This document shows, in pieces, positions 41,266 to 49,283 of a DNA stretch of 64,000 nt. Position numbers and translations under genes: made by a program. The notes beneath the pieces were generated by a model that was not told where the DNA came from, did no database searches, and saw only the letters and a list, made by a program, of their open reading frames with translations. Source of the stretch: CAYPKG01 sp964411275 (GTDB lineage: Bacteria; Bacillota; Clostridia; Christensenellales; CAG-138); the NCBI GenBank assembly GCA_964411275.1, contig CAYPKG010000007.1, positions 1 through 64,000 of the forward strand, read 5' to 3'. The stretch's first letter is position 1. Each line of letters starts with the position of its first letter.

Positions 41266-41613
41266 ATGAAAAAAGTGAAAGTTACTGTCAGTATTGCCGA
41301 TCAACTCATCACCCTTTGCGGAACTGAGGATGAAGGGTACATCGAAGGGGTCGCAGCTTACGTGGATACAAAAATGCGAGAGCTGCAGCGCACAAACCCC
41401 GCCTTGTCCACCAGCGCCTGCGTGATGCTGGCCGCTGTCAATATCACGGACGAGCTGTTTAAGCTGCGGCAACAGTATGCTGAGCTTGACCAGCGGATTT
41501 CAGAGCTCGCGCCAGAGGTTGAGGGCGCTGTCGGCGGCCATCTCCGTGCCCACGCCGCCGATCAAGCCCCCGCGCACCCGCGCGGCAAAGGCCCCTGTGA
41601 AGCGTCCCTTTGA
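41266..41613 (+). CDS. zapA: cell division protein ZapA
   Basis: A 115-residue ZapA. It begins KKVKVTVSIADQLITLCGTEDEGYIEGVA, contains MLAAVNITDELFKL, and has a coiled-coil segment (residues 62-88). It promotes FtsZ filament bundling at midcell. The C-terminal 25 residues (HAADQAPAHPRGKG) are not conserved. The start is followed by a classic AAAAAAGTGAAAG N-terminus and preceded by GGGGGG. A bidirectional terminator follows. Confidence 0.92.
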   Translation: MKKVKVTVSIADQLITLCGTEDEGYIEGVAAYVDTKMRELQRTNPALSTSACVMLAAVNITDELFKLRQQYAELDQRISELAPEVEGAVGGHLRAHAADQAPAHPRGKGPCEASL

Positions 41614-41649
41614 AGAGGTGAAAGCATAACATAACGATTGCAATATGTC

Positions 41650-41687
41650 AAAAAACCACCGCCGCTGCCCAGCGGCGATGGTTTTTT
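41650..41687. terminator. bidirectional terminator between zapA and the CoA-transferase gene
   Basis: A 17-bp stem with one G-U pair (41650-41666/41671-41687) and loop GCCC. An A-run leads in and a T-run leads out, so it serves both converging genes. Confidence 0.92.
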
Positions 41688-41702
41688 GTACTACCCGATC
41701 CT

Positions 41703-43220
41703 CTAACCCATCGCCGGCGCAAACTCCATCCTATCTAAAATATCCCTCTGCACGTCGATGCCCGGATACACTTCCTTCAACCGCAAGCCTTCCTCGCACA
41801 GCTCGAACACACACCGCTCCGTCACGTACAGCACCCGGCGGCCGGATTTCAAGGCTTGTTCGGCGCTAAAGCTGATGCTGCCGATCTTTTTCTTGAACTT
41901 GGGCAGCGTGCCTTCGCTGACGATCTCCACGCTCCCGTCCGGCTTCAACGCGGTTTTCAATCCCTTGGCGTTGAATGTCAGGCAGAATACTACCGCCTTT
42001 GTGCCGGCTGTGATGTTGGCAAACCCGCCGATGCCCGTATACCCGTTTGGCAGGCGGTGAGCGTTGACATTCCCCTTCTCGTCCACCTCCAGGCCGCCCA
42101 TAAAGCAGATATCCAGCCCGCCTCCATCATAAAAATCAAACTGCGGGGCCATATCGCAGATCATGTCCGCGCCGATGGTGGCGCCAAACGCCACGCCGGG
42201 GGCGGGCAGCCCGCCGACGCCGCCGGCCTCCACCGTCAACGTAATATCCTTCAAAATCCCCATCTTTGAGGCATAATCCGCCACCATTTCCGGAAGGCCA
42301 ATGCCGATGTTCACCACGTTTCCGGCTGCCAATTCCTTCGCGCCCCGGCTGCCAATGATCCCGGGGGACGCGTCCCCAACGGGCCGTTTTTTAGGATTGT
42401 CCTTCGACAGGCGCGCCATCCAGTAATCCATGTGCGCCGGCGGAACGTGAATGTCCCCGGACAGGGTCTGATCCACCGCCAGCATCTCCTCCCGCTCGTC
42501 CACCACCACCGCGTCCACCAATATTCCTGGCACAACGATGCTCCGGGGACGGGAAAAGAAGTGGCTGACCCTGCCCACCTGGACGATCACCTTGCCGCCG
42601 TTTGCCTTTGTCAGTTGGGCCAGGGAAAGAGCGTCTACCGTCACAAACTCCCCTTCGAAGGAAATATTGCCGTTTGCATCCACCGTAGTGCCCTTCAAAA
42701 ACGCCACGTCCGGCTTTGGAAGCGTGTAATGGAGGTACTCCTCGCCATCGACTTCCATCACCCGCACCAACTCCTCTTTGGAGATATCGTTCAGCCCGGG
42801 GCCTTCCTTGCGTGGATCCACATAGATACCAAGGCCTACCTTGCTCAGATACCCCTTATGCCCGCCAGCCATGGCGCGAATGGTATGGGACATCACCCCG
42901 AGAGGCAGGTTATACGCCTCAATTGCACCATTGAGGGCCATCCGCGTGGTCACCGGCATGCTGGCATAATGCCCGGCGATCACCCGGCGCACCGCACCCG
43001 CAGCTACGTACGGCTCCGCGAATTTCGCCGCGTCCCAGCCGCCAAACCCTGCCGCGCACAGGATTGTCAGGTTCCGGGGACTGCCGGTAGCCGCAAACCG
43101 CTCGTACACCGCACGATGCAGCGTTTCCGGGTTTGACAGGGCAAGAAAGGAGTTGACGGCAATCACCGCGCCGTCCGGAATCTGACGGATGGCATCTTCC
43201 TTGGACATGATACGAAACAT
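41703..43220 (-). CDS. family I acyl-CoA:carboxylate CoA-transferase (fused subunits)
   Basis: A 505-residue CoA-transferase with both half-domains fused, like propionate CoA-transferase (Pct) and YdiF. N-terminal: PDGAVIAVNSFLALSNPETL and GGHKGYLSKVGLGIYVDPR. C-terminal: GNVVNIGIGLPEMVADY and LTVEAGGVGGLPAPG, whose glutamate forms the covalent CoA thioester. It moves CoA between short acyl-CoAs and carboxylates in fermentation. It is divergent from the 49-residue small gene and near the enoate-reductase/aconitase-X operon. Confidence 0.93.
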   Translation of the reverse strand: MFRIMSKEDAIRQIPDGAVIAVNSFLALSNPETLHRAVYERFAATGSPRNLTILCAAGFGGWDAAKFAEPYVAAGAVRRVIAGHYASMPVTTRMALNGAIEAYNLPLGVMSHTIRAMAGGHKGYLSKVGLGIYVDPRKEGPGLNDISKEELVRVMEVDGEEYLHYTLPKPDVAFLKGTTVDANGNISFEGEFVTVDALSLAQLTKANGGKVIVQVGRVSHFFSRPRSIVVPGILVDAVVVDEREEMLAVDQTLSGDIHVPPAHMDYWMARLSKDNPKKRPVGDASPGIIGSRGAKELAAGNVVNIGIGLPEMVADYASKMGILKDITLTVEAGGVGGLPAPGVAFGATIGADMICDMAPQFDFYDGGGLDICFMGGLEVDEKGNVNAHRLPNGYTGIGGFANITAGTKAVVFCLTFNAKGLKTALKPDGSVEIVSEGTLPKFKKKIGSISFSAEQALKSGRRVLYVTERCVFELCEEGLRLKEVYPGIDVQRDILDRMEFAPAMG

Positions 43221-43327
43221 ACATAAGCCTCCCTGTTTTTATTTTTAGCACGCCCCCGTTTCTCAGGCTCCATGCATGCTTCGTACCCGGAGCATGCAAA
43301 CTATACAGGAAAGGAGGCGAATGCCTG

Positions 43328-43477
43328 ATGGACCGATACCATTGCGTAACGCCGGATATCTCCAGCACCGCCAGCAGTCACGAATGCACGGGGCTGATGC
43401 CCCGCCCGCCGATAACACAAGCGGAATACGAGGCATATCAGGAGTTGTACGGGATGGAAATCCCCAAAAGGGAGTAA
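43328..43477 (+). CDS. 49-residue conserved clostridial small protein
   Basis: An ATG frame with AAAGGAGG ten bases upstream. The product begins MDRYHCVTPDISSTASS and continues HECTGLMPRPP, ending in an acidic, tyrosine-rich tail (YEAYQELYG). I recall similar short proteins with the DISSTASSHECTG core in Clostridia, all uncharacterised; the two cysteines and three histidines could bind metal. Its last 40 bases overlap the end of the convergent TetR gene. Confidence 0.7.
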   Translation: MDRYHCVTPDISSTASSHECTGLMPRPPITQAEYEAYQELYGMEIPKRE

Positions 43478-44118
43478 CCGCCTTTTCGGTGCGGGGAGCC
43501 TTTGCTTCCCGCATCATTTTGTTCGGGCAATAGAGCGTTCATGAGGATGCTGAGTTCCGCCTCGGTACGGGCTGCCACGTCGTATGCGCCGTCGTGCAGG
43601 CACCAGTCCACCAGGTTGCCGCGCACGTATTTAATAAGCATTTCGGAAATGACCCCTGAGTCCAGCGCCTTCGTAAGGGCGCCCGCCTGCTGCGCCCGCC
43701 TGACATGTTTGTTTACGCTCTGGTAATAGGCCCGCTTCGGGCTGACGGCGCTTCTGTTTTGGTTTTGCAACAGCGCCCTGTAGTACTGGGTGATGACGGA
43801 GTACCCGATCCCGGCTGTAAAAGCGGTTTGATCCACCAGCACCGCCCGCACCGCGTCAACCGGAAGCATCTCATCGTACTTTTTCGCGGCGGCGTCCTCG
43901 TCCAATGTATTGTCGAAATTCAAAAAGGCCTCGTTCATCAGCGCGTCCTTGCTGGGATAATGATGGTAAAACGCGCCAATTGACACCCCCGCTTCTTTGC
44001 AGATATCCCGGATGGAGGTAGCCGCAAAGCCCTTTTGCAGCGCGATGCGCACGGAGGCCTCCAGTATGTTTTTCTTCGAAGCTTCTGATTTTTGATACTG
44101 CTTATTCACATTGCTCAC
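43438..44118 (-). CDS. TetR-family regulator
   Basis: A 226-residue regulator with an N-terminal helix-turn-helix (residues 14-60, TSIRDICKEAGVSIGAFYHHYPSK) and a helical ligand domain. It is divergent from the enoate-reductase/aconitase-X operon, with 341 bases of palindrome- and repeat-rich DNA between. It is a likely regulator of that operon and possibly of the CoA-transferase. The C-terminus overlaps a small convergent gene by 40 bases. Confidence 0.9.
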   Translation of the reverse strand: MSNVNKQYQKSEASKKNILEASVRIALQKGFAATSIRDICKEAGVSIGAFYHHYPSKDALMNEAFLNFDNTLDEDAAAKKYDEMLPVDAVRAVLVDQTAFTAGIGYSVITQYYRALLQNQNRSAVSPKRAYYQSVNKHVRRAQQAGALTKALDSGVISEMLIKYVRGNLVDWCLHDGAYDVAARTEAELSILMNALLPEQNDAGSKGSPHRKGGYSLLGISIPYNS

Positions 44119-44145
44119 ATTGCTTCTCCTTAATTAAGTAGGCTT

Positions 44146-44179
44146 ATTATACCATAATTGCGAAGCATTATGGTATAAT
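44146..44179. promoter_or_regulatory. 13-bp perfect inverted repeat near the tetR start
   Basis: ATTATACCATAAT (44146-44158) and its exact complement (44167-44179) with an eight-base centre, 28 bases ahead of the TetR start. Each arm contains a TATAAT facing outward. Confidence 0.65.
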
Positions 44180-44191
44180 CTCGCATCCGCG

Positions 44192-44209
44192 TTTCAGGCA
44201 AGCCTGAAA
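44192..44209. promoter_or_regulatory. dyad TTTCAGGC-AA-GCCTGAAA
   Basis: Perfect eight-base arms around AA, in the middle of the region. Function unknown; operator or cruciform-prone site. Confidence 0.5.
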
Positions 44210-44213
44210 TATC

Positions 44214-44285
44214 GCGGGCGAATATAATAAGATGTATAATAGCCGTTTTGCGGGCGAATATAATAAGATATATAATAGCCGTTTT
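44214..44285 (+). repeat. 36-bp unit repeated twice in tandem
   Basis: Units 44214-44249 and 44250-44285 differ at one base. Each contains GCGGGCGAATATAATAAG and TATAATAGCCGTTTT, so the -10-like TATAAT words are duplicated. Confidence 0.92.
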
Positions 44286-44297
44286 GCGGCTATTATA
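44271..44297. other. 11-bp hairpin closing the tandem repeat
   Basis: TATAATAGCCG (44271-44281), loop TTTTG, CGGCTATTATA (44287-44297). The left arm is part of repeat unit 2; the right arm is unique. Confidence 0.75.
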
Positions 44298-44335
44298 TCA
44301 CAGTTTATTCCCCTTCATAATATTTTGATAAATTG

Positions 44336-44364
44336 TTGACAACAACCCAAAAACTTGCTACATT
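44336..44364 (+). promoter_or_regulatory. promoter of the enoate-reductase/aconitase-X operon
   Basis: TTGACA (44336-44341), 17 bases, TACATT (44359-44364). The -35 is inside the palindrome TTGTTG-A-CAACAA (44333-44345). Confidence 0.8.
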
Positions 44365-44371
44365 TAAAACA

Positions 44372-44382
44372 GAACATAGTTC
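44372..44382. promoter_or_regulatory. candidate TetR operator GAAC-ATA-GTTC
   Basis: An 11-base dyad just downstream of the -10 box. The identical word occurs, on the other strand, inside the TetR operator at 49883-49893. Confidence 0.6.
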
Positions 44383-44459
44383 GGTATTTATCTCTCGTTG
44401 GGGCGCACCGTCATATTTATTATACGCAAAACAAATCAATATAGCAAAGGAGTAGGGTT

Positions 44460-46511
44460 ATGAATCCAAAGTATGAACCGCTGTTTACGCCATGGAAAAT
44501 AGGCAACGTGGAGGTCAAAAACCGCATTGTCCTTTGCCCCATGGGCGGCACATCCCTGTTTGGCTGGATGGAACCCAACCATTTTGACAAGGAGGCCGCG
44601 AATTTCTTTCTGGAGCGCGCGAAGAACAACGTCGGGCTGATCATCCCCGGCATCGCGCCAATCAAGGACACCATCGGCGGCCGCTGGCTGTGGAAAAACA
44701 AAAAGATGTTTGAGGAACTCGCGCCCTTTATGGACGAAATCCATAAAACCGGCGCAAAGCTGTTCGTGCAGATCACTGCCGGAATGGGCCGGTCATGGGC
44801 AATTACCGACCATCTGGTCATGCTCCATAACAACCCCATTCTCCGGGCGATCAGCAAGCCCATACTGGACGTGACATACCAGTCCGCCAGCCCAAGCGAA
44901 TTGCCGTCCCGCTGGTCCGACAAGGTGACCTGCCGGGCAATCACCCTCCAGGAAATCCAGGATATCATCGACGGCTACGCCAAAACCGCCAAGCTGTGCA
45001 TGGACGCAGGGGTTGACGGGGTGGAAGTCCATGCCGTGCACGAAGGGTATCTGCTGGACCAGTTCTCCATGGAATACACCAACAAACGCACCGACAAATA
45101 CGGCGGCTCTTTTGAAAACCGGTACCGCTTCGCTGTGGAGATTGTGGCTGCCATCAAGGCCGCCTGCGGCAAGGATTTCCCTGTGTCCGTGCGCTATTCC
45201 GTGCTGTCAAAGGTCAAGGATTTCCGGGTGGGCGCGGTGCCCGGTGAGGAATACATTGAGATCGGCCGGGACATGGCGGAAAGCGAGCGGGCGGCAAAAT
45301 ACCTGCAGGACGCGGGCTATGACATGCTCAACGCCGACAACGGCACCTACGATTCGTGGTACTGGGCGCATCCGCCCATGTATATGCCACAGAACTGCAA
45401 TCTCGACGACGTGGCCCATATTAAAAAGTTCGTAGACATCCCCGTGGTCTGCGCCGGGCGCATGGAGCCCGATGTGGGGGCCGAGGCCGTGAAGGAAGGC
45501 CGCATCGACGGCGTGGGCATCGCCCGGCAATTCCTCGCGGACGGGGAGTGGATCACAAAGCTCATCGAAGACCGGCTGGAAGACATCCGTCCCTGCATCT
45601 GCTGCCACAACGCCTGCTTCAACATGACCCATTATAAGGGCATAGCAAACGGCCAGTCCATCCATGACGCGTCCCACATCGCCCGCTGCGCCCTGGATCC
45701 GAGAACCATGCAGACCAAGAAATACCATATCACCCCTGCGGCAACAAAGAAAAAGATCGCGGTCATCGGCGGCGGCATCGGCGGCATGGAAACAGCACTG
45801 GTGGCTGCCAAGCGGGGGCATACCGTCACCATCTATGAAAAGAGCGGCCAGCTGGGAGGCGTGTTCAACGCCGCCGCCACCCCTTCCTTTAAGGAAAAGG
45901 ATCGGGCGCTGATCGCCTGGTATCAGCGGGAAATTCAGAAATACCCCGAAATCGAAGTGAAGCTGAACACAGAGGTCAAGGATTTTAGCTCCCTCGGCGC
46001 CGACAAGGTGGTGGTCGCCACAGGCGCTGTGGCCAACAGGCTGCCCGTAAAGGGTGCGGAGCTTGGCATTGAGGCGATTGAATACCTGCTTGGGGAAAAA
46101 CCCGTGGGCGAGAACGTCATCGTCATCGGCGGCGGCCTTACGGGCTGCGAAATCGCGTATGAGCTGTATCTCCAGGGGAAAAAGCCCACGATTGTGGAGA
46201 TGAAAAACGACCTCATTGCGGTCACAGGCGTGTGCCTAGCCAACGCCAGCTATCTTCGGGATTTCTTCGCGGCCAACAAGGTGCCCGTGTATCTTGAAAC
46301 GAAGCTGCAGGAAGTGCTTCCGGACGGGGTAATGGTGGTGGATAAGGACGGCCGCTCCTTCAAGCTCGAAGGGGACAGCGTCATCCTGTCCGTGGGCTAT
46401 CAGCCAGCGCCCCTCACCGCTGGCCGTGCGAAGCTCGTCGGCGACGCGAACAAGGTAGGCAACCTTCGGACTGTCATCTGGAACGCCTGGGATGTGGCGA
46501 TGAAGCTATAA
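44460..46511 (+). CDS. FMN/FAD/[4Fe-4S] enoate-reductase-type flavoenzyme
   Basis: A 683-residue enzyme of the 2,4-dienoyl-CoA reductase/BaiCD/2-enoate reductase family. Residues ~1-370 form an Old Yellow Enzyme barrel (PMGGTSLFGWMEP, HAVHEGYLLDQFSMEYTNKR split, then RYRFAVEIV). A cysteine cluster follows (CICCHNACF...RCALDP). The last third has two dinucleotide sites, AVIGGGIGGMETALVA and VIVIGGGLTGCEIAYEL. It reduces an activated C=C bond with NAD(P)H. It is first in an operon with both aconitase-X subunits, which suggests it reduces the dehydration product. Confidence 0.9.
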   Translation: MNPKYEPLFTPWKIGNVEVKNRIVLCPMGGTSLFGWMEPNHFDKEAANFFLERAKNNVGLIIPGIAPIKDTIGGRWLWKNKKMFEELAPFMDEIHKTGAKLFVQITAGMGRSWAITDHLVMLHNNPILRAISKPILDVTYQSASPSELPSRWSDKVTCRAITLQEIQDIIDGYAKTAKLCMDAGVDGVEVHAVHEGYLLDQFSMEYTNKRTDKYGGSFENRYRFAVEIVAAIKAACGKDFPVSVRYSVLSKVKDFRVGAVPGEEYIEIGRDMAESERAAKYLQDAGYDMLNADNGTYDSWYWAHPPMYMPQNCNLDDVAHIKKFVDIPVVCAGRMEPDVGAEAVKEGRIDGVGIARQFLADGEWITKLIEDRLEDIRPCICCHNACFNMTHYKGIANGQSIHDASHIARCALDPRTMQTKKYHITPAATKKKIAVIGGGIGGMETALVAAKRGHTVTIYEKSGQLGGVFNAAATPSFKEKDRALIAWYQREIQKYPEIEVKLNTEVKDFSSLGADKVVVATGAVANRLPVKGAELGIEAIEYLLGEKPVGENVIVIGGGLTGCEIAYELYLQGKKPTIVEMKNDLIAVTGVCLANASYLRDFFAANKVPVYLETKLQEVLPDGVMVVDKDGRSFKLEGDSVILSVGYQPAPLTAGRAKLVGDANKVGNLRTVIWNAWDVAMKL

Positions 46512-46540
46512 GCTGAATATCGGGAAAGAAAGGAGCTTTT

Positions 46541-47818
46541 ATGGCAATGCAACTTACCGCGGAACAACAACGCATATTGGACGGCGGACAGGGCGAGGTA
46601 TACGCGAAGATCATGAAAACCCTCGTGATGTATGGCGAAGCGTTTCATGCCACGAAGATGGTGCCTGTCACCAGCGAAAGAGGGCATCTGGTCACCAGCT
46701 TCGGGCTGGGGGTCATGAAGCCGGTATACGCCCTCATGGATCAGCTCATCGAGGCTGGGGCAATTTCAAAGCAGGCCTTTAGCGTGGATCCCCGGCCTCT
46801 GGACAAAAACGTGCCCTCCAGCCTGCTGCAAAACATATTCTTCAAGGTGATGTACTCAAAGCAGGACGATTACGACGCGCAGCTCAAAAAGCTTGGCATA
46901 ATGAGCGACGACGCCTATACCTGCACCTGCTATATGGACGAGGTGGGAAACAAGCCGAAAAAGGGGGATGTGCTAAGCTGGGCGGAAAGCAGCGCCGTGG
47001 TGTACGCCAACAGCGTGCTGGGCGCCCGGTGCAACCGAAACTCCGGCATACTGGAGATGTTCGGCAGCATCGTGGGCTGTGTGCCCTATTTTGGGCTTTT
47101 GACCGACGAAGGGCGCAAGGCCACCTGGATCGTTGAGGTCAAAACCACGGTGAAGCCGGAGGCCCAGGTGCTGGGCAGCGCCATCGGCATGAAGGTGATG
47201 GAGGATGTCCCCTACATCAAAGGCCTGGACGCCTGGATCGGCCAGGAGCTCAGTCAGGACACCCGGGACTATTTGAAGGACATGGGCGCCGCAACCGCCA
47301 GCAACGGCGCGGTGGGGCTTTATCACATCGAAAACCTCACACCGGAGGCGAAAGAGCAAGGCGACGCGCTGATCGCCGAAAACGCCAAAGTGTATGTCAT
47401 CGACGATGCGGAGCTCGACCGGGTGAAGGCCTCCTATCCCTGCATCTGGAAGGATCCGCAAACCGCGCCCAAGCTTTGCTTTGTGGGCTGCCCGCACCTG
47501 TCCGTACAGCAGCTTCATGGCTGGACAGAGCGGCTGATGGCAGCGCTTTCGGCCCAAGGCAAAACGAAGGTGGCCATCCCCACGGTGTTTACCGCTGCCC
47601 CCGGGGTGCTGAAGGAATTTGAAGGGACACAGGATGCTATGAGGCTTAAAAACGCCGGGGTGGTGGTCAGCTACATCTGCCCGCTGATGTACATGAACAA
47701 TCCCCTGTGCGGGAAGATGCCCGTCATCACCAATTCCAACAAGCTGCGCACGTACACCAGCGCCCGGTACTTTACGGACGCGGAGATATTGGCGAAAATT
47801 TCCGGGGAGGTGGGATAA
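46541..47818 (+). CDS. aconitase X, large (catalytic) subunit
   Basis: A 425-residue protein of the aconitase-X (DUF521) family. It opens LTAEQQRILDGGQGEVY, then KMVPVTSERGHL. The diagnostic core is WAESSAVVYANSVLGARCNR, followed by cysteines in CTCYMDE, VGCPHLS and ICPLMYMNNPLCG that can ligate an iron-sulfur cluster. Known relatives are cis-3-hydroxy-L-proline dehydratase and archaeal phosphomevalonate dehydratase. It lies 29 bases after the enoate reductase and one base before the small subunit. The substrate should be a hydroxyacid, identity unknown. Confidence 0.9.
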   Translation: MAMQLTAEQQRILDGGQGEVYAKIMKTLVMYGEAFHATKMVPVTSERGHLVTSFGLGVMKPVYALMDQLIEAGAISKQAFSVDPRPLDKNVPSSLLQNIFFKVMYSKQDDYDAQLKKLGIMSDDAYTCTCYMDEVGNKPKKGDVLSWAESSAVVYANSVLGARCNRNSGILEMFGSIVGCVPYFGLLTDEGRKATWIVEVKTTVKPEAQVLGSAIGMKVMEDVPYIKGLDAWIGQELSQDTRDYLKDMGAATASNGAVGLYHIENLTPEAKEQGDALIAENAKVYVIDDAELDRVKASYPCIWKDPQTAPKLCFVGCPHLSVQQLHGWTERLMAALSAQGKTKVAIPTVFTAAPGVLKEFEGTQDAMRLKNAGVVVSYICPLMYMNNPLCGKMPVITNSNKLRTYTSARYFTDAEILAKISGEVG

Positions 47819-47819
47819 T

Positions 47820-48260
47820 ATGAAGCAATTTCAGGGACGCGTGGTGGTATCCGGCACCGCGAAGGCGGAGGCGCTGGTTTCCCGGGGCGGTTTTAACACA
47901 TTGGCCAGCTTTCAAAAGAGCCTGATGTTCGGGGATAAAAACGCCACCTGTTCGGACCAAAACAATCCGGACCTGTTTGGCAAAGCCATGCACGGCAAGG
48001 CCCTGTGCCTGCCCCAGACAATCGGCTCCACAACAGGGGGCATGGTGCTCTACTGCGCCGCGGCGCTCTCGAAGGAACCCGCTTGCCTGTTGTTCAGCAA
48101 GCCCATCGATTCTCTGGCGGCTGCCGGGGTGATATTGGCGGATGTGTGGACGGACTCCTCCATGCCCACTGTGGATAGCCTGGGGGAGGAGTTTTTAGAG
48201 GCCGTTGAAACCGGTATGACCGTCACAATCGGCGAAAATGGATTGGTGACGGTGGAGTAA
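47820..48260 (+). CDS. aconitase X, small (swivel-domain) subunit
   Basis: A 146-residue DUF126 protein, equivalent to the aconitase swivel domain. It shows GRVVVSGTAKAEALVS, ALCLPQTIGSTTGGMVLYCA with the conserved serine region that contacts the substrate, and PIDSLAAAGVILADVW. Many aconitase-X enzymes have GRGSSSG at this point; the QTIGSTTGG variant may alter specificity. Starts one base after the large subunit stop. Confidence 0.9.
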   Translation: MKQFQGRVVVSGTAKAEALVSRGGFNTLASFQKSLMFGDKNATCSDQNNPDLFGKAMHGKALCLPQTIGSTTGGMVLYCAAALSKEPACLLFSKPIDSLAAAGVILADVWTDSSMPTVDSLGEEFLEAVETGMTVTIGENGLVTVE

Positions 48261-48266
48261 ACATTC

Positions 48267-48299
48267 AAAAAAAGAGCCCCGGATTTTAGACCGAGGCTC
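48267..48299 (-). terminator. terminator of the tetR-hydrolase operon
   Basis: On the minus strand GAGCCTCGG, eight-base loop, CCGGGGCTC, then a run of seven T. It faces the end of the aconitase-X operon. Confidence 0.85.
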
Positions 48300-48317
48300 A
48301 TAAGGAAGATTTTAGCA

Positions 48318-48347
48318 GAACCGGCGTGGCGAAAGTCACGCCGGTTC
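48318..48347. other. perfect 11-bp stem-loop
   Basis: GAACCGGCGTG (48318-48328) and CACGCCGGTTC (48337-48347), eight-base loop, between converging operons. Possibly a second terminator. Confidence 0.6.
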
Positions 48348-48353
48348 GAATAT

Positions 48354-49283
48354 TCATTTATTTATTATAAACTCCGATACTGCCTTTTCTATTTCTTTTG
48401 AATGACCCACCATCAAATGGCCACCTGTTTCAAATGAGATAAATCTATACTTCGGGAAACGGCTGAGTGCATGTATGGCGTCCTCATAGCTGACCAATTT
48501 ATCATCTTTCGCATGTAAAATAAGAGCAGGCGCTTGCAAGGATTCAATTTGATAGTGATCGAAATTTCTTGCCATATCGGGATTGGTAACAGAGGCATCC
48601 AATATTACACCATCTTTTCTATCGCCGATAGGGAGCATGCTGTATATTGTAGAAGGCTCCATTCCCATAATCGGTTCAAATAATGGACTGATTAAAAACA
48701 TTGCAAAGTCATTGCACAAGATGGCAGGCGGGCCCGCATATTCAGCATATTTCTCTGGCTTTTGTGTAAAGGGCATTGCAGAGCAAAACAATATCAGTCC
48801 TTTTACCCGTTCAGGATAGTCTAACGCAAATCGTATTGCCACACTTCCGCCTGCCGATGTTGCCAACAAATAGACCTTCGCTATTCCCAATCGATCTAAC
48901 AATTCAACATACGCATTCGTTTGCTCAGCAGGTGTACCCTTTCCTAAAATATCGCTTCCCAAATATCCAAACCTCGAAGGAGCAATTATTCTATAATCAG
49001 AACTAAAACCCTTGCAAGTATCATAAGCTTGGTCATAACCTCCAAAAATACCGTGTACTGACAGGATCGCTTCGCCTGCTCCTTTGTCCACATATGTCAT
49101 ATCCCCATAACTTAAAGTCACCGTTTCGGCTTCATAAGCGGCAAGTCTTTCTCTGCTTTGATTAACCGCAATATGACATCTTATTCCTTGTGCCGATAAA
49201 AATATCGATACAGCGACAAGAATGCTGCCAATGATATATACCCACATACGCTTATACCAACGCTTTCCAACAGATTTTTTCAT
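48354..49283 (-). CDS. membrane-anchored alpha/beta hydrolase
   Basis: A 309-residue alpha/beta-hydrolase with one N-terminal helix (residues 11-30). The oxyanion region is SVHGIFGGYDQAYD, the nucleophile elbow is ATSAGGS (alanine where GxSxG usually starts with glycine), the acid is in HAKDDKLVSYED and the histidine in TGGHLMVGHS. It may act on lipids or a toxic ester. It is translationally coupled to the TetR gene upstream (four-base overlap). Base composition is more AT-rich than neighbours, which could mean recent transfer. Confidence 0.88.
   Translation of the reverse strand: MKKSVGKRWYKRMWVYIIGSILVAVSIFLSAQGIRCHIAVNQSRERLAAYEAETVTLSYGDMTYVDKGAGEAILSVHGIFGGYDQAYDTCKGFSSDYRIIAPSRFGYLGSDILGKGTPAEQTNAYVELLDRLGIAKVYLLATSAGGSVAIRFALDYPERVKGLILFCSAMPFTQKPEKYAEYAGPPAILCNDFAMFLISPLFEPIMGMEPSTIYSMLPIGDRKDGVILDASVTNPDMARNFDHYQIESLQAPALILHAKDDKLVSYEDAIHALSRFPKYRFISFETGGHLMVGHSKEIEKAVSEFIINK

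Larger units (their letters stand above)
44119..44459. other. 341-bp repeat- and palindrome-rich control region
   Basis: Holds four inverted repeats, a 36-bp tandem repeat and a consensus promoter (44336-44364). See separate entries. The density of dyads, not coding potential, is its notable property. Confidence 0.8.
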
